A DNA stretch of 64,000 nt from Undaria pinnatifida (GCA_012845835.1 JABAKD010000013.1:11553701-11617700); one strand, 5' to 3'. Shown: positions 11,648-21,734, counted from the stretch's first letter. Made by a program: numbers and translations. The notes: generated by a model not told the origin, from the sequence alone.

Positions 11648-12020
11648 TTTTTGTTCTCACAATAACTCGCATAATCAAGTCCGTGGTCACAGGACGGCTC
11701 CAGTCACTCTGGAGCTGAGGAATACCCCAGGGAAAAACACAAACAACTCAAGGTTGTACACGCATATATCACAGCTAACGCAATTCATGCCTCCACCAGA
11801 AACATATGGAAGTGAAATCGGGAGTCAGTGTTGTTGTTGTTCTCACATTAACTCGTATAATCAAGTCCGTGGTCACAGGACAGGCTCCAGTTACTCTGGA
11901 GCTGAGGAATACCACAGGGAAAAACACACACAACCCAAGGTGGTACACGCATATATCACAGTGTACCATGTGCCAGGTCCATACCGGTGCATACGTCTCA
12001 CTACTCACGCCTGGAGATGG
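11648..12020 (+). repeat. R1 dispersed repeat, two partial copies in tandem
   Basis: Copy c (11,648-11,825) runs from the AACTCGCATAATC start to the GAAATCGGGAGTCAG point and stops. Copy d (11,827-12,020) starts again at the GTTGTTGTT tract but lacks the middle section around the CAATTCATGCC landmark. It then rejoins at CCATGTGCCAGGTCC. Confidence 0.75.
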
Positions 12021-12195
12021 CGTTATGACTCAGTAATATAAATGGTATCACATATATGAAGATTCATATTCAGTGCGATCAGCTACAACTAACTGCTGTC
12101 TGTTGTAGACAAAAATATTTCATACTATAAATTGAACCGAAAAATGAGAGAGCGGAAATAGGGTTATGTATAAAAACCAAAATAATTTGTGATTA

Positions 12196-12686
12196 TGTGA
12201 AGGAGTCGTGGTGCCGGATGTTGGGAGGGAAGGGACGCAGGGGTATCAGCTTCGCTTGGAGACAGCACCGGTTCTTCTTTGATGGTTTCTTATTACTGGC
12301 GTTGAGCTATGAGAAGCTCGAAGGAGACAGGAAAGGGGAAGGAGTGAGAGCATGGGGGTGGGGTGAGGCTCACAGAGTTCGCTTCACCCTCCAGCATTGC
12401 TGCTGTGCTCTCTTCTGGACCTTTACCTATGGAACGTACAAGGAACGTTCTCCTAGGTGTGCTATATTCCCAAGAGCGCTTAACGCGCTTACTTCTACCT
12501 ATCTTGTCCAGAGGAGGACGTTCCATTACCGAGAACGTTCTTGTGGTATAAGCTAGCTATTCTCTACGGGTTATCCGCTTCACTAAGAATATTCCGTTCT
12601 AAGGGAATCTTCTTGTGGCCAATAGACCGTTACTCTGCGGACTATCTTACCGAATCTATTGCCCGCTATACCGACACTCTATTACA
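12196..12686 (-). repeat. 3' LTR of the Ty3/gypsy element
   Basis: 491 bp, TGTGAAGG...TTACA on the plus strand. It appears identical to 27,483-27,973 by reading. It is the 3' LTR because pol ends on this side. It contains imperfect internal repeats around GAACGT (ACGTACAAGGAACGTTCTCC). Short ORFs within it are shared by both LTRs and carry no known domain. Confidence 0.95.
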
Positions 12687-14615
12687 TTAGCCCACCCTGA
12701 ATAGTCGTATATGCAGACCTCAAGACGGTCGAAAGATGACCACAACGTTCATCCTAAAAGACCGGGAAAGGAGGTCGAAGATGCGGCTATTCGAAACAAA
12801 CACATGAGGCTATAGATTCCCCCACACCTCGTAAAGAGGCCTAAACTCCAAGGATAGGGCTATTCACTAATAAAGCAGATCGCTAAAAGGCAGGCCACAG
12901 GAAGAGAGGGAAACGGAAAACCAGAATGGAGCAACCTATGTAGAGTATTGAAAACTTAAAACCAAAAAGGAAACCCGAAGACAAAGGGAAGGCAGCTAAG
13001 AAAGGCAGAGATCAAAGCGAAAGTAAAGGGAAAACAGAAACATATTACCGGAGCGATCTATGTAGGGCCCAGGGGGGAGCGAACGGAGAGTCGTACGCCG
13101 AACAGGGTCGGTTACTCGAAAGCTCGCAAAGGGGCATCACCCAAGTTCGAAAGTATATATGGCCGGGAGGCATTATGCGTAGCCGCGTGGCCAAAGCCCG
13201 AACAAAATGAAAAATAACACGTAAGACAAAACGAACGCTGCTAGGTTGCCGTAAGGCTTGCTAAAACTAAGGGGCTGCTAGGACCACTTGGTAGAACGAA
13301 CAACGTGGCGACTTGGGAGGTCTGTTTGCGCTGGGAACAAAACCGGCAAACGTAGCAAGGTAACTCAACCAACACGAACAGAACGTCAGGGTAGCCAAAG
13401 AGGTACGCAAGTGGATCGACCTAATTCGTTCGAACACAGAAAAAAAAAATGTCAGCAGCGCTGGGCGACGGAGTTAGCATGCCAAAACAGCGCCTACAGG
13501 GGGGGTCGACTGGCGCGTCATATAGCGTAGAATGGCAACGCAACGTGTACACCTAGAAGAAAAAAAACAGGAACCAAAAGACTCATAAGCAAGGGAGAGC
13601 ATAATTACCGCCGTGTTTGGGAAGTTCACGGGAACCTGAGCACAGTTCGAGGGGATCAACCGTGGCAGGAATATGGTTACTGAGAAGTCGGCAGCCTTGT
13701 GGGGCGGCAAAAGCTACCGTGACCCAAACACGAAGAAAACACGAGAATACAAAGAAAGAAAGGTTGGTTGGCGTTCCGGTGGTCTTGCAAGTCTGCAAGG
13801 CTGCCGGGGCCCTACTTGGCAAAGTGCGCAGAAAACCGATCAGGCCTAGAGCTCGGCGATGCCGTCAGGGCAAAGCGGCACCGGCGGCGGTCAGGATACA
13901 ACACAAAGATCGAGCGCCTAGGGGCAAAGTCACCGAGTATCGGCGGAGGAATCGTGAAGTACAAACACAAGAAGAAAACGAGACGACCACGGTTCGAAAG
14001 CCTGGACGAAACGAGACTAGCGGAGACCGTAGTGGTAGAGAGAAAACAAAAGAAAAAAAATATATAAAATAGAGAGGGGGAGAAACACCTTAACACACCC
14101 TAGGTACGAGGCGGTCCTGGTTCGATAGCCATCACAGAGTGGGGCAAAGAAAGACCGGGTCGTCAGACGGGCGTACCTAAAACACTGCATATTGCAGAAA
14201 ATTATGAATACTGCTCTACCACCACGAGTTGTCAGCCGTCACGGAGTGGGACAGACGGAATCGATGGTGGTGAGAAAAAGAGGCAAACGCTGGTATGAAG
14301 AACAAACCAAAAGCGGAGGTATTGCGAGGGACACCTCAATGTTAAAACCAAACTCAAAGCCTGATAACGGTTGTAGGCTAACCACGAGAAGACATGACGA
14401 AACAAAAAACCCTGTAGGTCGGAAGAATGACCACGATAATACCACTAAAGTTACTGCAGGTTGAAGGCTGACTATGAAGAATCATTCCCAATGCTATCGT
14501 AGGTGAAAGGCCTAACCATGAGGTAGTACTATCGAAACTGTTGTAGAAGGCTGACCGTGAAGAACTAATCCCAAAACTACTGTAGAATAACCAAAAACAG
14601 ATAAAACACCCGAAA
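12687..14615 (-). other. 3' untranslated segment of the Ty3/gypsy element
   Basis: 1.9 kb between the pol stop and the 3' LTR. It is purine-rich on the plus strand with no coding frame in the element sense. At 14,350-14,600 a degenerate unit recurs four to five times (GTAGGCTAACCACGAGAAGA, GAAGGCTGACTATGAAGAAT, AGGCCTAACCATGAGG, GAAGGCTGACCGTGAAGAAC), spaced about 45-60 bp. The segment next to the LTR is partly repeated at 28,880-29,040 and 38,219-38,935. Confidence 0.8.
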
Positions 14616-17600
14616 CTAACCAATGGGGGGAGTTGGAACGGTAGGGGCACCGCGGGAAGCATCAGAATTCCGTAGCACCCCACGAGATAGGCTCCCATGC
14701 CCATGGCGTTGAAGGCACCACGATCCGGAGATGGCGTTCCGGGCGGTAGTGTAGCGAGCTGGCTGGAGGTCGATCTTGATCGGGCCGGGGTCGTCTAGGA
14801 ACCTGATGATGTAGGAACTACCCGGGGAAGGGTCCGGGGGGGGTCGCGAGGAGGCGTCCGGTGGCGCGCGGTGAGCGATCTTGCCTAGCCACCAGAGGCC
14901 GTCACGTGCCTTGTACCAAACGTGTGCCCCGGAGGGGAGGGTGGAGTTTCTGAAATTGCGAAGCCAAAGGTCGCGGGGGACCAGGGTGTAGCCGGGGGCG
15001 AGGAAGAGTTGGCCTTGAGATCGGGAGAGCTCGCGGTGTGCGGCGCCGATGCGCATCTGGCGGTAGAGGCGGTTGGTCTGACGGTGTTGTGTCGGTCTTC
15101 CGGACCAGTAGAGTAAAATATGGCGCCTGAAGTGTTGGAGGTCGAGCTCGCGTTCCCACGAGGGGCTGAGGAGTCCGGTCCAGTGGGTCTCGTATAGGAC
15201 GGCGATGACTCCGCCGCGGCCGCGTACGAGTTGGTGGCCGGTGATTTGCTCAACCTCAAGACGCTCCGGTGGTGGTGTGACGTCGTCGAGGGTGACGTGG
15301 TAGGGGGGGGACTTGGCAGCGGAAGCTGTGAGGACGTATGTTGTGAGGTCCGCTGGTAGGTGCTTGGGTATGTCGCTGGTGTCGTCGGGGTTGTGGCAGG
15401 GCTTGCACCGTTTGACGGAGACGCGTGGTTTGGAGTCCCGTCCCGGAAGGTCTGAAGGTAGATCGAGGAAAAGCAGCTTGTCTTGTAGCGGCCGGTTGTC
15501 GGGGGTGTCGGAGGCTGCAGTCGGGCCCACCGCGAGGATCTTGAAAGGCCCGTTCCAGTTCAACGAGAGTTTCGTCTTCAAAACGGTTGCGTCGGTGCCC
15601 TTCTTGGCGCCCTGGCGGATAGTGGAGGCGGAGTTGTAGACCCAGGCCCAGCCGCCAACGGAGAAAGGGGGGGAGGCGAGGAGGGCGGCCATGATGGGCG
15701 CGTTGCGGCGTTGTAGACGCGAGACGGTAAGTCGGTGGAGCTCTCGGACGAGGGAGTAGGCGCGTTGTTGCCGGTCGGTGGCAAGGTTGATGTAGACTAG
15801 GTGGTCGCGATCCAGGCTCTGGTGACCGCCGATGTTTTCGGGTTCGAAGACCGAGAGCGGGAGGCGTGGTAGGCGGCCGATGTGGATCTCGTTGGGCGCC
15901 AGTCCGGTGGCGGCGTTGACAGAGTTGTTGTAGGCCGCCGACACGTGCGGCAGTAGCACGTCCCAGTCGGTTTGCTTCTCGTTGCCAACCATGGAGAGCA
16001 TCTGGGCCAGTACATGGTTGACCCGCTCGACGCCGCCGTTGGTGCAGGGGTGATAGGCGCTGGTGTTGACCTTGCGGATGCCAACGCGGTCGTAGACGAT
16101 GGTTGCCAGCTTGGAGGTGAATTGTTGACCATTGTCGGAGAGGAGCGTCACCGGGCACCCCCAGAGAGGAATGTACTCGTTGAGCAGGATGTCGGCAGTT
16201 CCGGCGGCCGTGAAGTTCTCTGCTGATACAGCGAACATGTCGGCCCGGCGGCTGAAGCGGTCGGTAAACAAAAGGATGTGCACGTTCCCGCGCGGTGTGA
16301 GAGGTAGGGGCCCGAAGTAGTCGACGCTGACGGTGATGCCAGGGCCGTTGGGTAAAGGAAGGGAGAGGGTCGGCCAGCGAATGGTGTGTCGGGAGGTCTT
16401 GCGCGCCTGGCAGTGAAGGCAGCGGCGGATCCACCAGCGGGCGGAGACGTCCATGCCGATCCACCAGTAAAACCGTGCCAGCATGCGAACCGTCCGGGTA
16501 ACTCCAAGGTGTAGGGAGGTGTCGGCGTGGCATGTGTTCAGCACCCAGGGGCGCATCAGCATTGGAACGTAGATGCGGGGGGGATAGGGTGCGGGTGGCG
16601 GTAGGCTGTTCCCGGGTTGAGATGTGGGTGGTCGTTGGACCAGGAGGGCTGTTTCGTCGTCAGTGCGGTGGAGTCTGCCTTTGGCGGCAAGTGCGAGGAC
16701 GTCGGAGAGTAGTGGGCGCTGGGCCGAGGGGATGGAATCCAAGAGGTCAGCCGGCGGCGGAGAAGGGGAGTCCAACGATAGGAAGCGGATGGCGGCGTAG
16801 CACACGGGCTCTGCGCGTTGTTCGCGCGCCCAGTCTCTGTAGGTGTAGCGCTCAACGCGGGCGAGGAGGTGGGGGTCGATGTTGAGGTCGACAACAGGCT
16901 CCGGGAGCAGAAGTGGCGGTGTTGATGGGGACGTCGGAGAAGTCGTCGAAGGAGGGACCGGTCTTGGTGCGGTTGGTGCGGGTGACGCGGGCGGCGTGGG
17001 GACGGCAGCTGGAGGCGTTGTCGTCGGGGGAAGCCTTGGTTGGGCCCCGGCCGGGGGCGTGTGCGGTCGACGGGTAGATGTAGATCTTCTGGATACGGTT
17101 GGTTTCGGACGGCGTCCGAACCCATAGTCTGCGGTAGGTCGGGGGTTTCCCGCGGCGGCGGCGGCGCGATGGCGGGTCCGTGAAGAGATCAGACCAGAAG
17201 GCGGTGGTTCCGTGGCGCCAATGGTGGACAGCGGGGAGACGACGGGTGGCCTGGAAGCCGAACCAGGAGGAGCGCCGGTGTTCACGGCGGCATTCTCGGA
17301 GCTGACGAGCGGCCTGGCGGTGGAGTCGCGGGTCGAAATAGGCCCGACGAAGTTGTTGGGGATGCCGTGGTGCTCCATGCGTGGTCCCAGTAGGCGGAAG
17401 TCGGTATAGTCGTCGGCGGTGAAGGGAAGAGGCTGGATTGTTGGAATGGGTCTTGAAGGGGGGGGCACGAGCCCACCCAAGCCGATACCCGGTGTAGGCG
17501 GCTCGTTCGGCGCGAAGCCGCAGGGGCGGATGAGGTAGATGCCAACAGTGTCCGGGCCAGTGAGGCGGTTGCGTCCGGTGCGGTCGGCGTCGGTGGCTGG

Positions 17601-20600
17601 TTGTGGTAGGCGTGAAAGGAAGTCGGCGTTGCCGTTGGCCGTACCTTTGCGGTACTTCAGTGTGTAGTTGTAAGCCGAAAGGAACTCGAGCCAGCGCCGG
17701 ACGCGAGCGTTGTGCTCACCAACCTTGGCGATGTTTTCGAGCGCCTTGTGGTCCGAATAAATTTCGAAACGGGTGGACCACAGATGCCCGCGTAGTCGCT
17801 TGATCGCCCAAACGATGCTGCCGGCCTCGAGGTCGAGGGGTGTCCATGAACGTTCGGAGTCCAGAGTGGCGCGGCTGATGTAGATTATCGGGCGGACGGA
17901 GCCGTCAAGTTGTTCCTGCTCGAGAGTCGCTCCAAAGCCGTCGATGCTAGCGTCGCAGTAGAGGCGGAAAGGGCGGGAGTCGTCGGCGACGGCGTCCCAG
18001 TCGGGGTAGACGAGGATCGGTGGCTCGGTAAGTTCGTGGAGGATGGCGCGGATGGTGGCTTCCATGGCGGGGGTGAAGTCGAAGGTGGCGCCCTGCTTGA
18101 GTAGAGCGTTGATGGGGCGAAGGCGTCTGGAAAGGTTTGGTAGGAACTTGCCATAGTAGTTGATACCTCCGAGGAGTGACCGCACCTGTTTCTTGTCGGT
18201 GGGCATGGGCATTTTGGTGAGGGCGGCGACCTTTTCGGAGTTGGGGCTGTAGCCGCCAGCGGAGATGGTGTGCCCCAGGAAGTCGGCGGTTGTGGCGCCA
18301 ATTTTGGCCTTGGAGGGAGAAAGTTTGAGGCGGTGCTTACGGAGGCGACCAAAAAGGGCTCGGATGTTGGCGACGTGGTCGGTGGGGTCGGGGTCGAAGA
18401 CGATGATGTCGTCGAGGTACGCGGCGACGCGTTCCAAGCCTTTGATGACCTCGTTAATAACCTTAACGAACCAACCGGGGGAGGCACTGCTGCCTTGCGG
18501 CATTACAAGCCACTCGAAGAGCCGGTCTGGCGTGCAAAACGCCGTCAAAGGGATGGTATCCTTGTCGATGGTGATTTGGTGGAACGAGGAGACCAAGTCG
18601 AAGAGGGAGAAGATGCGCCCTTTTCCTAAAGAATCGAGGACCTCGTCAACGCGGGGGATGGGAAGCTGTCCGAGGGAGCTGATGGCGTTCAGCTTCTTAT
18701 AGTTGATGGTGATGCGGACACCGCCGTCCTTCTTCGGGATGGCGACCATGGGGCTGGAGTAAGGTGAGGTCGAATGCTGAATCAAGCCGGCGGCCAGGTA
18801 CTGGTCGAGGACGGCGTCGGCCTTTTTGGCAAGGATGGGGTTGATCCTGTACGGGCGGGAGGTAACTGGTTCGCTGTCCGGAGGTACGGTGATCTTGAAC
18901 GGCATCAATGAGCACGAGCCGAAGTCGGTCTTGGAGGTGGAGAAGACGTCCGGAAACTCGCAGAGGACATCTCCCAGGCTGTCGATCACCGATGGGGACC
19001 ATCCGGAACCGTGGAGGTCGAAGATGATGTCGCGCAGATGCGGCGGCAGACGGTCCCAGAGGTTGAGGAAGCTAGTTCGTTGATCGGTGTCGAGGCGTGC
19101 AAGGAGCTGTGGGCACGGGGCTGTCGGTGGATCGTGGGGATTGGCTGGTGGGGGGTTCTCGCTGGCCACAGGGATGTTGTCGTGTAGCGCATGTACGCCT
19201 GGCGTAGGTGGAGGGGCTGGGGGGTCCAAAGAAGGGTGCCCAAGGGTGGCTAGTGGTACTTGCACCAGTGGGGAGAGGGAGGTTCCGAGGAGGTCGCCCG
19301 GTTCGAGATCGGTTGATCCTGACAATGGGATAGTCTGGTGTCCGTCGGAGACGAAAATTTCCTTGTCGGTGAGAAGGTCCTCGCGGGGGAGCATGTTGAC
19401 CATGTACTGCCCGGTAAACGCCGGGGCGCCTGACTGGCGCACGAGGTTGACCTTGATGAGCTTCGGCGAGGAGGAAAGCGAAATAACTTTCGTGCCGGCG
19501 AACCGGAGGTGGTAGACGTCGTCGGTGTATCGGTCGTCGGGAATGAAGGCGGAGGCCCTGTTGGTGTCGTGGTGGTGCAGGGAAAGTTCGCCCAGGGTCG
19601 GTTGGGGGGGCTGGTGTGGCAGCTGGGGCTGTCGCGGGAGCGTGGTATACGAGCGTCGCTCGAAGCGCATCCAGCTATCTCGCCCCAAGAGGATGGGATG
19701 CTGCATAGTTCCTGCAGGAACGACGCAAGCCCATACTGCCAGGGCGGCGGTGGGGGTTTGGTGGTGCTTAAACTGGATGCTTAAGCGGATAGAAACGGAG
19801 GTGGAGAGGGGAGTCGAGGTTCCGAAACCTCCCCATGAACGAGGTGAGTTCCGTCGCTCACACTCATCCGTTGCTGACCGGGACGCCTTCAGTTGTTCCA
19901 CGGCGGCGGTGGTGATGAACGACTGGGGGGAGCCTGTGTCGAGCAGCGCCACGAGTTTGCAGCGTTTGGCGGCGGTAGGGCCGCTGTGGACTAATACTTC
20001 GGTCGTGAACGACGCGTCGTCGACAGTTAGGATGCCGCTTGTAAGGCACGGTCCATGTTCTGGTATCGTCGGCGCGGTAGTAGCGGGGTATAGGTTGGTT
20101 GCGCCGTCGACGGCGGAGACCTGAGCGAAGTGGCTGCTGGGCAAGGCGTCCGGGGTGGAGGGTGGCAGAAGGAGTCCAAGCGGGGTACTCGGCGTTTGTC
20201 GAAGGGGCGGGGGGCTTGTCTCGTGGATGCCATCTGCGGTGGGGAAGACCCGGCTGGCGTCGGTGGTGGTGGGTGTTGGCTCAGCGGAGCAGGGGGCGAG
20301 GGCGCTTGTGGCGTGGAGGCTTGAGCGAAGGCGTTCGCGGACGTCCATAAGTACCCGGCCTAGCAGGTTCCGACCGCGCCAGCGCGCCCTTTCGCAGGCA
20401 AACGGGTGGTCGGCCCTATAGCCGATGCCCCAGACGAGGTCGTACGGGCTGGCCTCAGCGATGTGCTTCTCGCCAGTTGCCTCGAGCGCGTGTTGTAGGT
20501 CCGGGTTTTGGCTGAACTTGCAGAAGTTGGTGTTGAGGACGATGTCGTAACGGTGTCGCTCCCAACACTCCTGGTCGAAGCCGGACACGGTGCGTCCAAG

Positions 20601-21647
20601 AGATTTTTGGTCGGCGGGATCGGGGGTGGTTCGGATGAGGAGCTCTGTCGCGGTGTCACCGAAGAGCGCAGCCTTCTGCGCCATCATCATCTGTTCGGCG
20701 CAGTTGTACGTGACGCTTTCGTACTCGATGTCGCACAGGTACCACTGTGAGAAGACGGACGAGGAGTTCCAGAAGAAATGGAAAGAATCCGGGGTGTCCG
20801 CGGTGTCATGTGCTGGCGAGGGCGAGTCGTCGGAAGGGTGTTGCAGGGGTGGGTGTCGGCGATCGTTGGTAAAGTCGCCGTGTGGCGTTGTCGGGGGTAG
20901 AGTCAGGTCCGATCGGGCGGCGCTGACTTGAACGCCCGAGTTCGCGGGGGAATTGCTCGGCAAAGCCGAGGTACCGGGAGGGTCCACGCGGTGGCGCGCA
21001 CGCTGGGCGGGGATACCCTGAAAGGTCCTGTCTTCAGGCGTTTGGAGAGCAGGGCTGTACTCGCTAGGGCATGCAGATCCTGTGGCCCGAGTCCACGCAA
21101 TGCGTGAAGCCGGCGAGGATGACGGGGCAGGGTGCTCAGAGCATGTCCTGGTCGACTGTGATCGCGAGTCTTCCATCTGTACGACGGGGCTGTCCCTCGA
21201 GCTCAGGGACAGTGGTGCTGTCAACACCGTGGCAGCGAGTGGGAAACCGTCATTCGCGGGCCCAACGTTGCCACTCAAAGGGCGCACGTCCTGTGACGAG
21301 CGGGTGAGCAGTGGCCAATCTGGGGTCGAGGCGGGCTCAGGGGGCGATGGCCCGGTAGACGAAACAGCCGTTTCGTGTGAACCGGAACCGCTGGTAGTCG
21401 TAATCGTCGAGACTTCGCCCAGGTTAGCAATGTCTGGAATCTCAGCGATAGTCGGCAGGTAGCGTTGCGCATCGCGGAAAGGCGTCGAGTGGAGCATCCC
21501 AGTAGGGCTCGACGTCTTGGCCTCCTCCCGCCCACACCTCAAGGCAATCACTGGAACAAGAGGATCAGTGCTTGAACAAGTGGTTGGGGTTCGGGCTGGG
21601 GTAGGGGGGGGGCGTAGGGGGACAGGGGGCAGGGGGTCGTGACGCAC
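14616..21647 (-). CDS. pol: Pol polyprotein: NADAR, protease, RT, RNase H, integrase, chromodomain, Tudor-like
   Basis: 2,343 open codons counted from a GTG. The frame is open 28 codons further back to the gag TGA, so no separate ATG start is needed. Domains by residue: Ser/Pro-rich linker 1-285; NADAR 288-440; aspartic protease with LLDTGS at 568-573; RT about 915-1130 with AAYLDD (1075-1080); RNase H about 1225-1350 with LYCDAS (1229-1234) and YSDHK (1297-1301); Pro-rich spacer 1350-1590; integrase HHCC (H1707, H1713, C1743, C1746) and catalytic D1776, D1838, E1874, the last two 35 residues apart; GPF motif at 2033-2035; chromodomain about 2128-2180; Tudor-like module about 2241-2300. Pol enzymes copy the RNA into DNA and integrate it; the chromodomain is known in chromoviruses to steer integration. 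The NADAR and C-terminal modules are extra cargo. Confidence 0.95.
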   Translation of the reverse strand: MRHDPLPPVPLRPPPTPARTPTTCSSTDPLVPVIALRCGREEAKTSSPTGMLHSTPFRDAQRYLPTIAEIPDIANLGEVSTITTTSGSGSHETAVSSTGPSPPEPASTPDWPLLTRSSQDVRPLSGNVGPANDGFPLAATVLTAPLSLSSRDSPVVQMEDSRSQSTRTCSEHPAPSSSPASRIAWTRATGSACPSEYSPALQTPEDRTFQGIPAQRARHRVDPPGTSALPSNSPANSGVQVSAARSDLTLPPTTPHGDFTNDRRHPPLQHPSDDSPSPAHDTADTPDSFHFFWNSSSVFSQWYLCDIEYESVTYNCAEQMMMAQKAALFGDTATELLIRTTPDPADQKSLGRTVSGFDQECWERHRYDIVLNTNFCKFSQNPDLQHALEATGEKHIAEASPYDLVWGIGYRADHPFACERARWRGRNLLGRVLMDVRERLRSSLHATSALAPCSAEPTPTTTDASRVFPTADGIHETSPPPLRQTPSTPLGLLLPPSTPDALPSSHFAQVSAVDGATNLYPATTAPTIPEHGPCLTSGILTVDDASFTTEVLVHSGPTAAKRCKLVALLDTGSPQSFITTAAVEQLKASRSATDECERRNSPRSWGGFGTSTPLSTSVSIRLSIQFKHHQTPTAALAVWACVVPAGTMQHPILLGRDSWMRFERRSYTTLPRQPQLPHQPPQPTLGELSLHHHDTNRASAFIPDDRYTDDVYHLRFAGTKVISLSSSPKLIKVNLVRQSGAPAFTGQYMVNMLPREDLLTDKEIFVSDGHQTIPLSGSTDLEPGDLLGTSLSPLVQVPLATLGHPSLDPPAPPPTPGVHALHDNIPVASENPPPANPHDPPTAPCPQLLARLDTDQRTSFLNLWDRLPPHLRDIIFDLHGSGWSPSVIDSLGDVLCEFPDVFSTSKTDFGSCSLMPFKITVPPDSEPVTSRPYRINPILAKKADAVLDQYLAAGLIQHSTSPYSSPMVAIPKKDGGVRITINYKKLNAISSLGQLPIPRVDEVLDSLGKGRIFSLFDLVSSFHQITIDKDTIPLTAFCTPDRLFEWLVMPQGSSASPGWFVKVINEVIKGLERVAAYLDDIIVFDPDPTDHVANIRALFGRLRKHRLKLSPSKAKIGATTADFLGHTISAGGYSPNSEKVAALTKMPMPTDKKQVRSLLGGINYYGKFLPNLSRRLRPINALLKQGATFDFTPAMEATIRAILHELTEPPILVYPDWDAVADDSRPFRLYCDASIDGFGATLEQEQLDGSVRPIIYISRATLDSERSWTPLDLEAGSIVWAIKRLRGHLWSTRFEIYSDHKALENIAKVGEHNARVRRWLEFLSAYNYTLKYRKGTANGNADFLSRLPQPATDADRTGRNRLTGPDTVGIYLIRPCGFAPNEPPTPGIGLGGLVPPPSRPIPTIQPLPFTADDYTDFRLLGPRMEHHGIPNNFVGPISTRDSTARPLVSSENAAVNTGAPPGSASRPPVVSPLSTIGATEPPPSGLISSRTRHRAAAAAGNPRPTADYGFGRRPKPTVSRRSTSTRRPHTPPAGAQPRLPPTTTPPAAVPTPPASPAPTAPRPVPPSTTSPTSPSTPPLLLPEPVVDLNIDPHLLARVERYTYRDWAREQRAEPVCYAAIRFLSLDSPSPPPADLLDSIPSAQRPLLSDVLALAAKGRLHRTDDETALLVQRPPTSQPGNSLPPPAPYPPRIYVPMLMRPWVLNTCHADTSLHLGVTRTVRMLARFYWWIGMDVSARWWIRRCLHCQARKTSRHTIRWPTLSLPLPNGPGITVSVDYFGPLPLTPRGNVHILLFTDRFSRRADMFAVSAENFTAAGTADILLNEYIPLWGCPVTLLSDNGQQFTSKLATIVYDRVGIRKVNTSAYHPCTNGGVERVNHVLAQMLSMVGNEKQTDWDVLLPHVSAAYNNSVNAATGLAPNEIHIGRLPRLPLSVFEPENIGGHQSLDRDHLVYINLATDRQQRAYSLVRELHRLTVSRLQRRNAPIMAALLASPPFSVGGWAWVYNSASTIRQGAKKGTDATVLKTKLSLNWNGPFKILAVGPTAASDTPDNRPLQDKLLFLDLPSDLPGRDSKPRVSVKRCKPCHNPDDTSDIPKHLPADLTTYVLTASAAKSPPYHVTLDDVTPPPERLEVEQITGHQLVRGRGGVIAVLYETHWTGLLSPSWERELDLQHFRRHILLYWSGRPTQHRQTNRLYRQMRIGAAHRELSRSQGQLFLAPGYTLVPRDLWLRNFRNSTLPSGAHVWYKARDGLWWLGKIAHRAPPDASSRPPPDPSPGSSYIIRFLDDPGPIKIDLQPARYTTARNAISGSWCLQRHGHGSLSRGVLRNSDASRGAPTVPTPPIG
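14748..14927 (-). other. Tudor-like module at the extreme C-terminus of pol
   Basis: Pol residues 2241-2300. The pattern HVWYKARDGLWWLGKI, then a Pro-rich loop, then YIIRFLDDPGPIKIDL resembles a small beta-barrel of the Tudor/Agenet kind: aromatic-rich first strand, Y-x-V/I-x-F-x-D-D-P centre. The assignment is by eye and tentative. If right, the element carries two chromatin readers in series. Confidence 0.45.
15108..15266 (-). other. Chromodomain region of pol
   Basis: Pol residues about 2128-2180: LEVEQITGHQLVRGRGG, then IAVLYETHWTGL, then SWERELDL. This has the chromodomain order (VExI, RG, Y-x-V-x-W-x-G, W-E-x-E-x-D-L). The first aromatic-cage position is not clearly aromatic. It lies after the GPF motif of the integrase, the usual place in chromoviruses. 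Confidence 0.75.
20328..20786 (-). other. NADAR (YbiA/RibX-like, DUF1768) domain inside pol
   Basis: Pol residues 288-440. Family hallmarks in order: FHFFW...FSQWY start; VTYNCAEQMMMAQKA with the E-x6-K pair (E318, K325); ECWERHRYDIV; NTNFCKFSQNPDL; LEATGEKHIAEASPYD; VWGIG (405-409); and NLLGRVLMDVRERL. NADAR proteins are N-glycosidases. Known members act in riboflavin-intermediate clean-up (YbiA) or remove ADP-ribose from guanine as antitoxins to DarT1-type toxins. The length (about 150 residues) and motifs look complete, so enzymatic function is plausible but unproven. It sits between Pro/Ser-rich linkers, between gag and protease. Confidence 0.9.
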
Positions 21648-21731
21648 GTGGTGTACTCGGGCGTCCTGAGACCCGGTCTTCGCAGCAAGTGCTGTTGGCG
21701 GAGATGCTGCAGTTGCTCCACCACCGGCTCT

Positions 21732-21734
21732 TCA
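21732..21734 (-). promoter_or_regulatory. In-frame TGA between gag and pol (candidate readthrough codon)
   Basis: On the minus strand the local order is ACC AAC TGA AGA GCC GGT. Gag and pol are in the same frame (first positions differ by 2,832 nt, a multiple of three). After the TGA, 28 sense codons lead into the pol frame without another stop. Programmed stop-codon readthrough, rather than a frameshift, is therefore the simplest way to make Gag-Pol. A splice or re-initiation cannot be excluded. Confidence 0.7.

Noticed and set aside
12197-12556. 119-codon ORF present in both LTRs
   Set aside because: It is identical in both copies only because the LTRs are identical. No domain is present, and the coding strand of the element is the other one.
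13288-14072. Plus-strand ORFs in the 3' untranslated part of the Ty3 element
   Set aside because: They are antisense to the element, basic and low-complexity, with no homology to the related copy at 38.2-38.9 kb beyond the DNA repeat itself.
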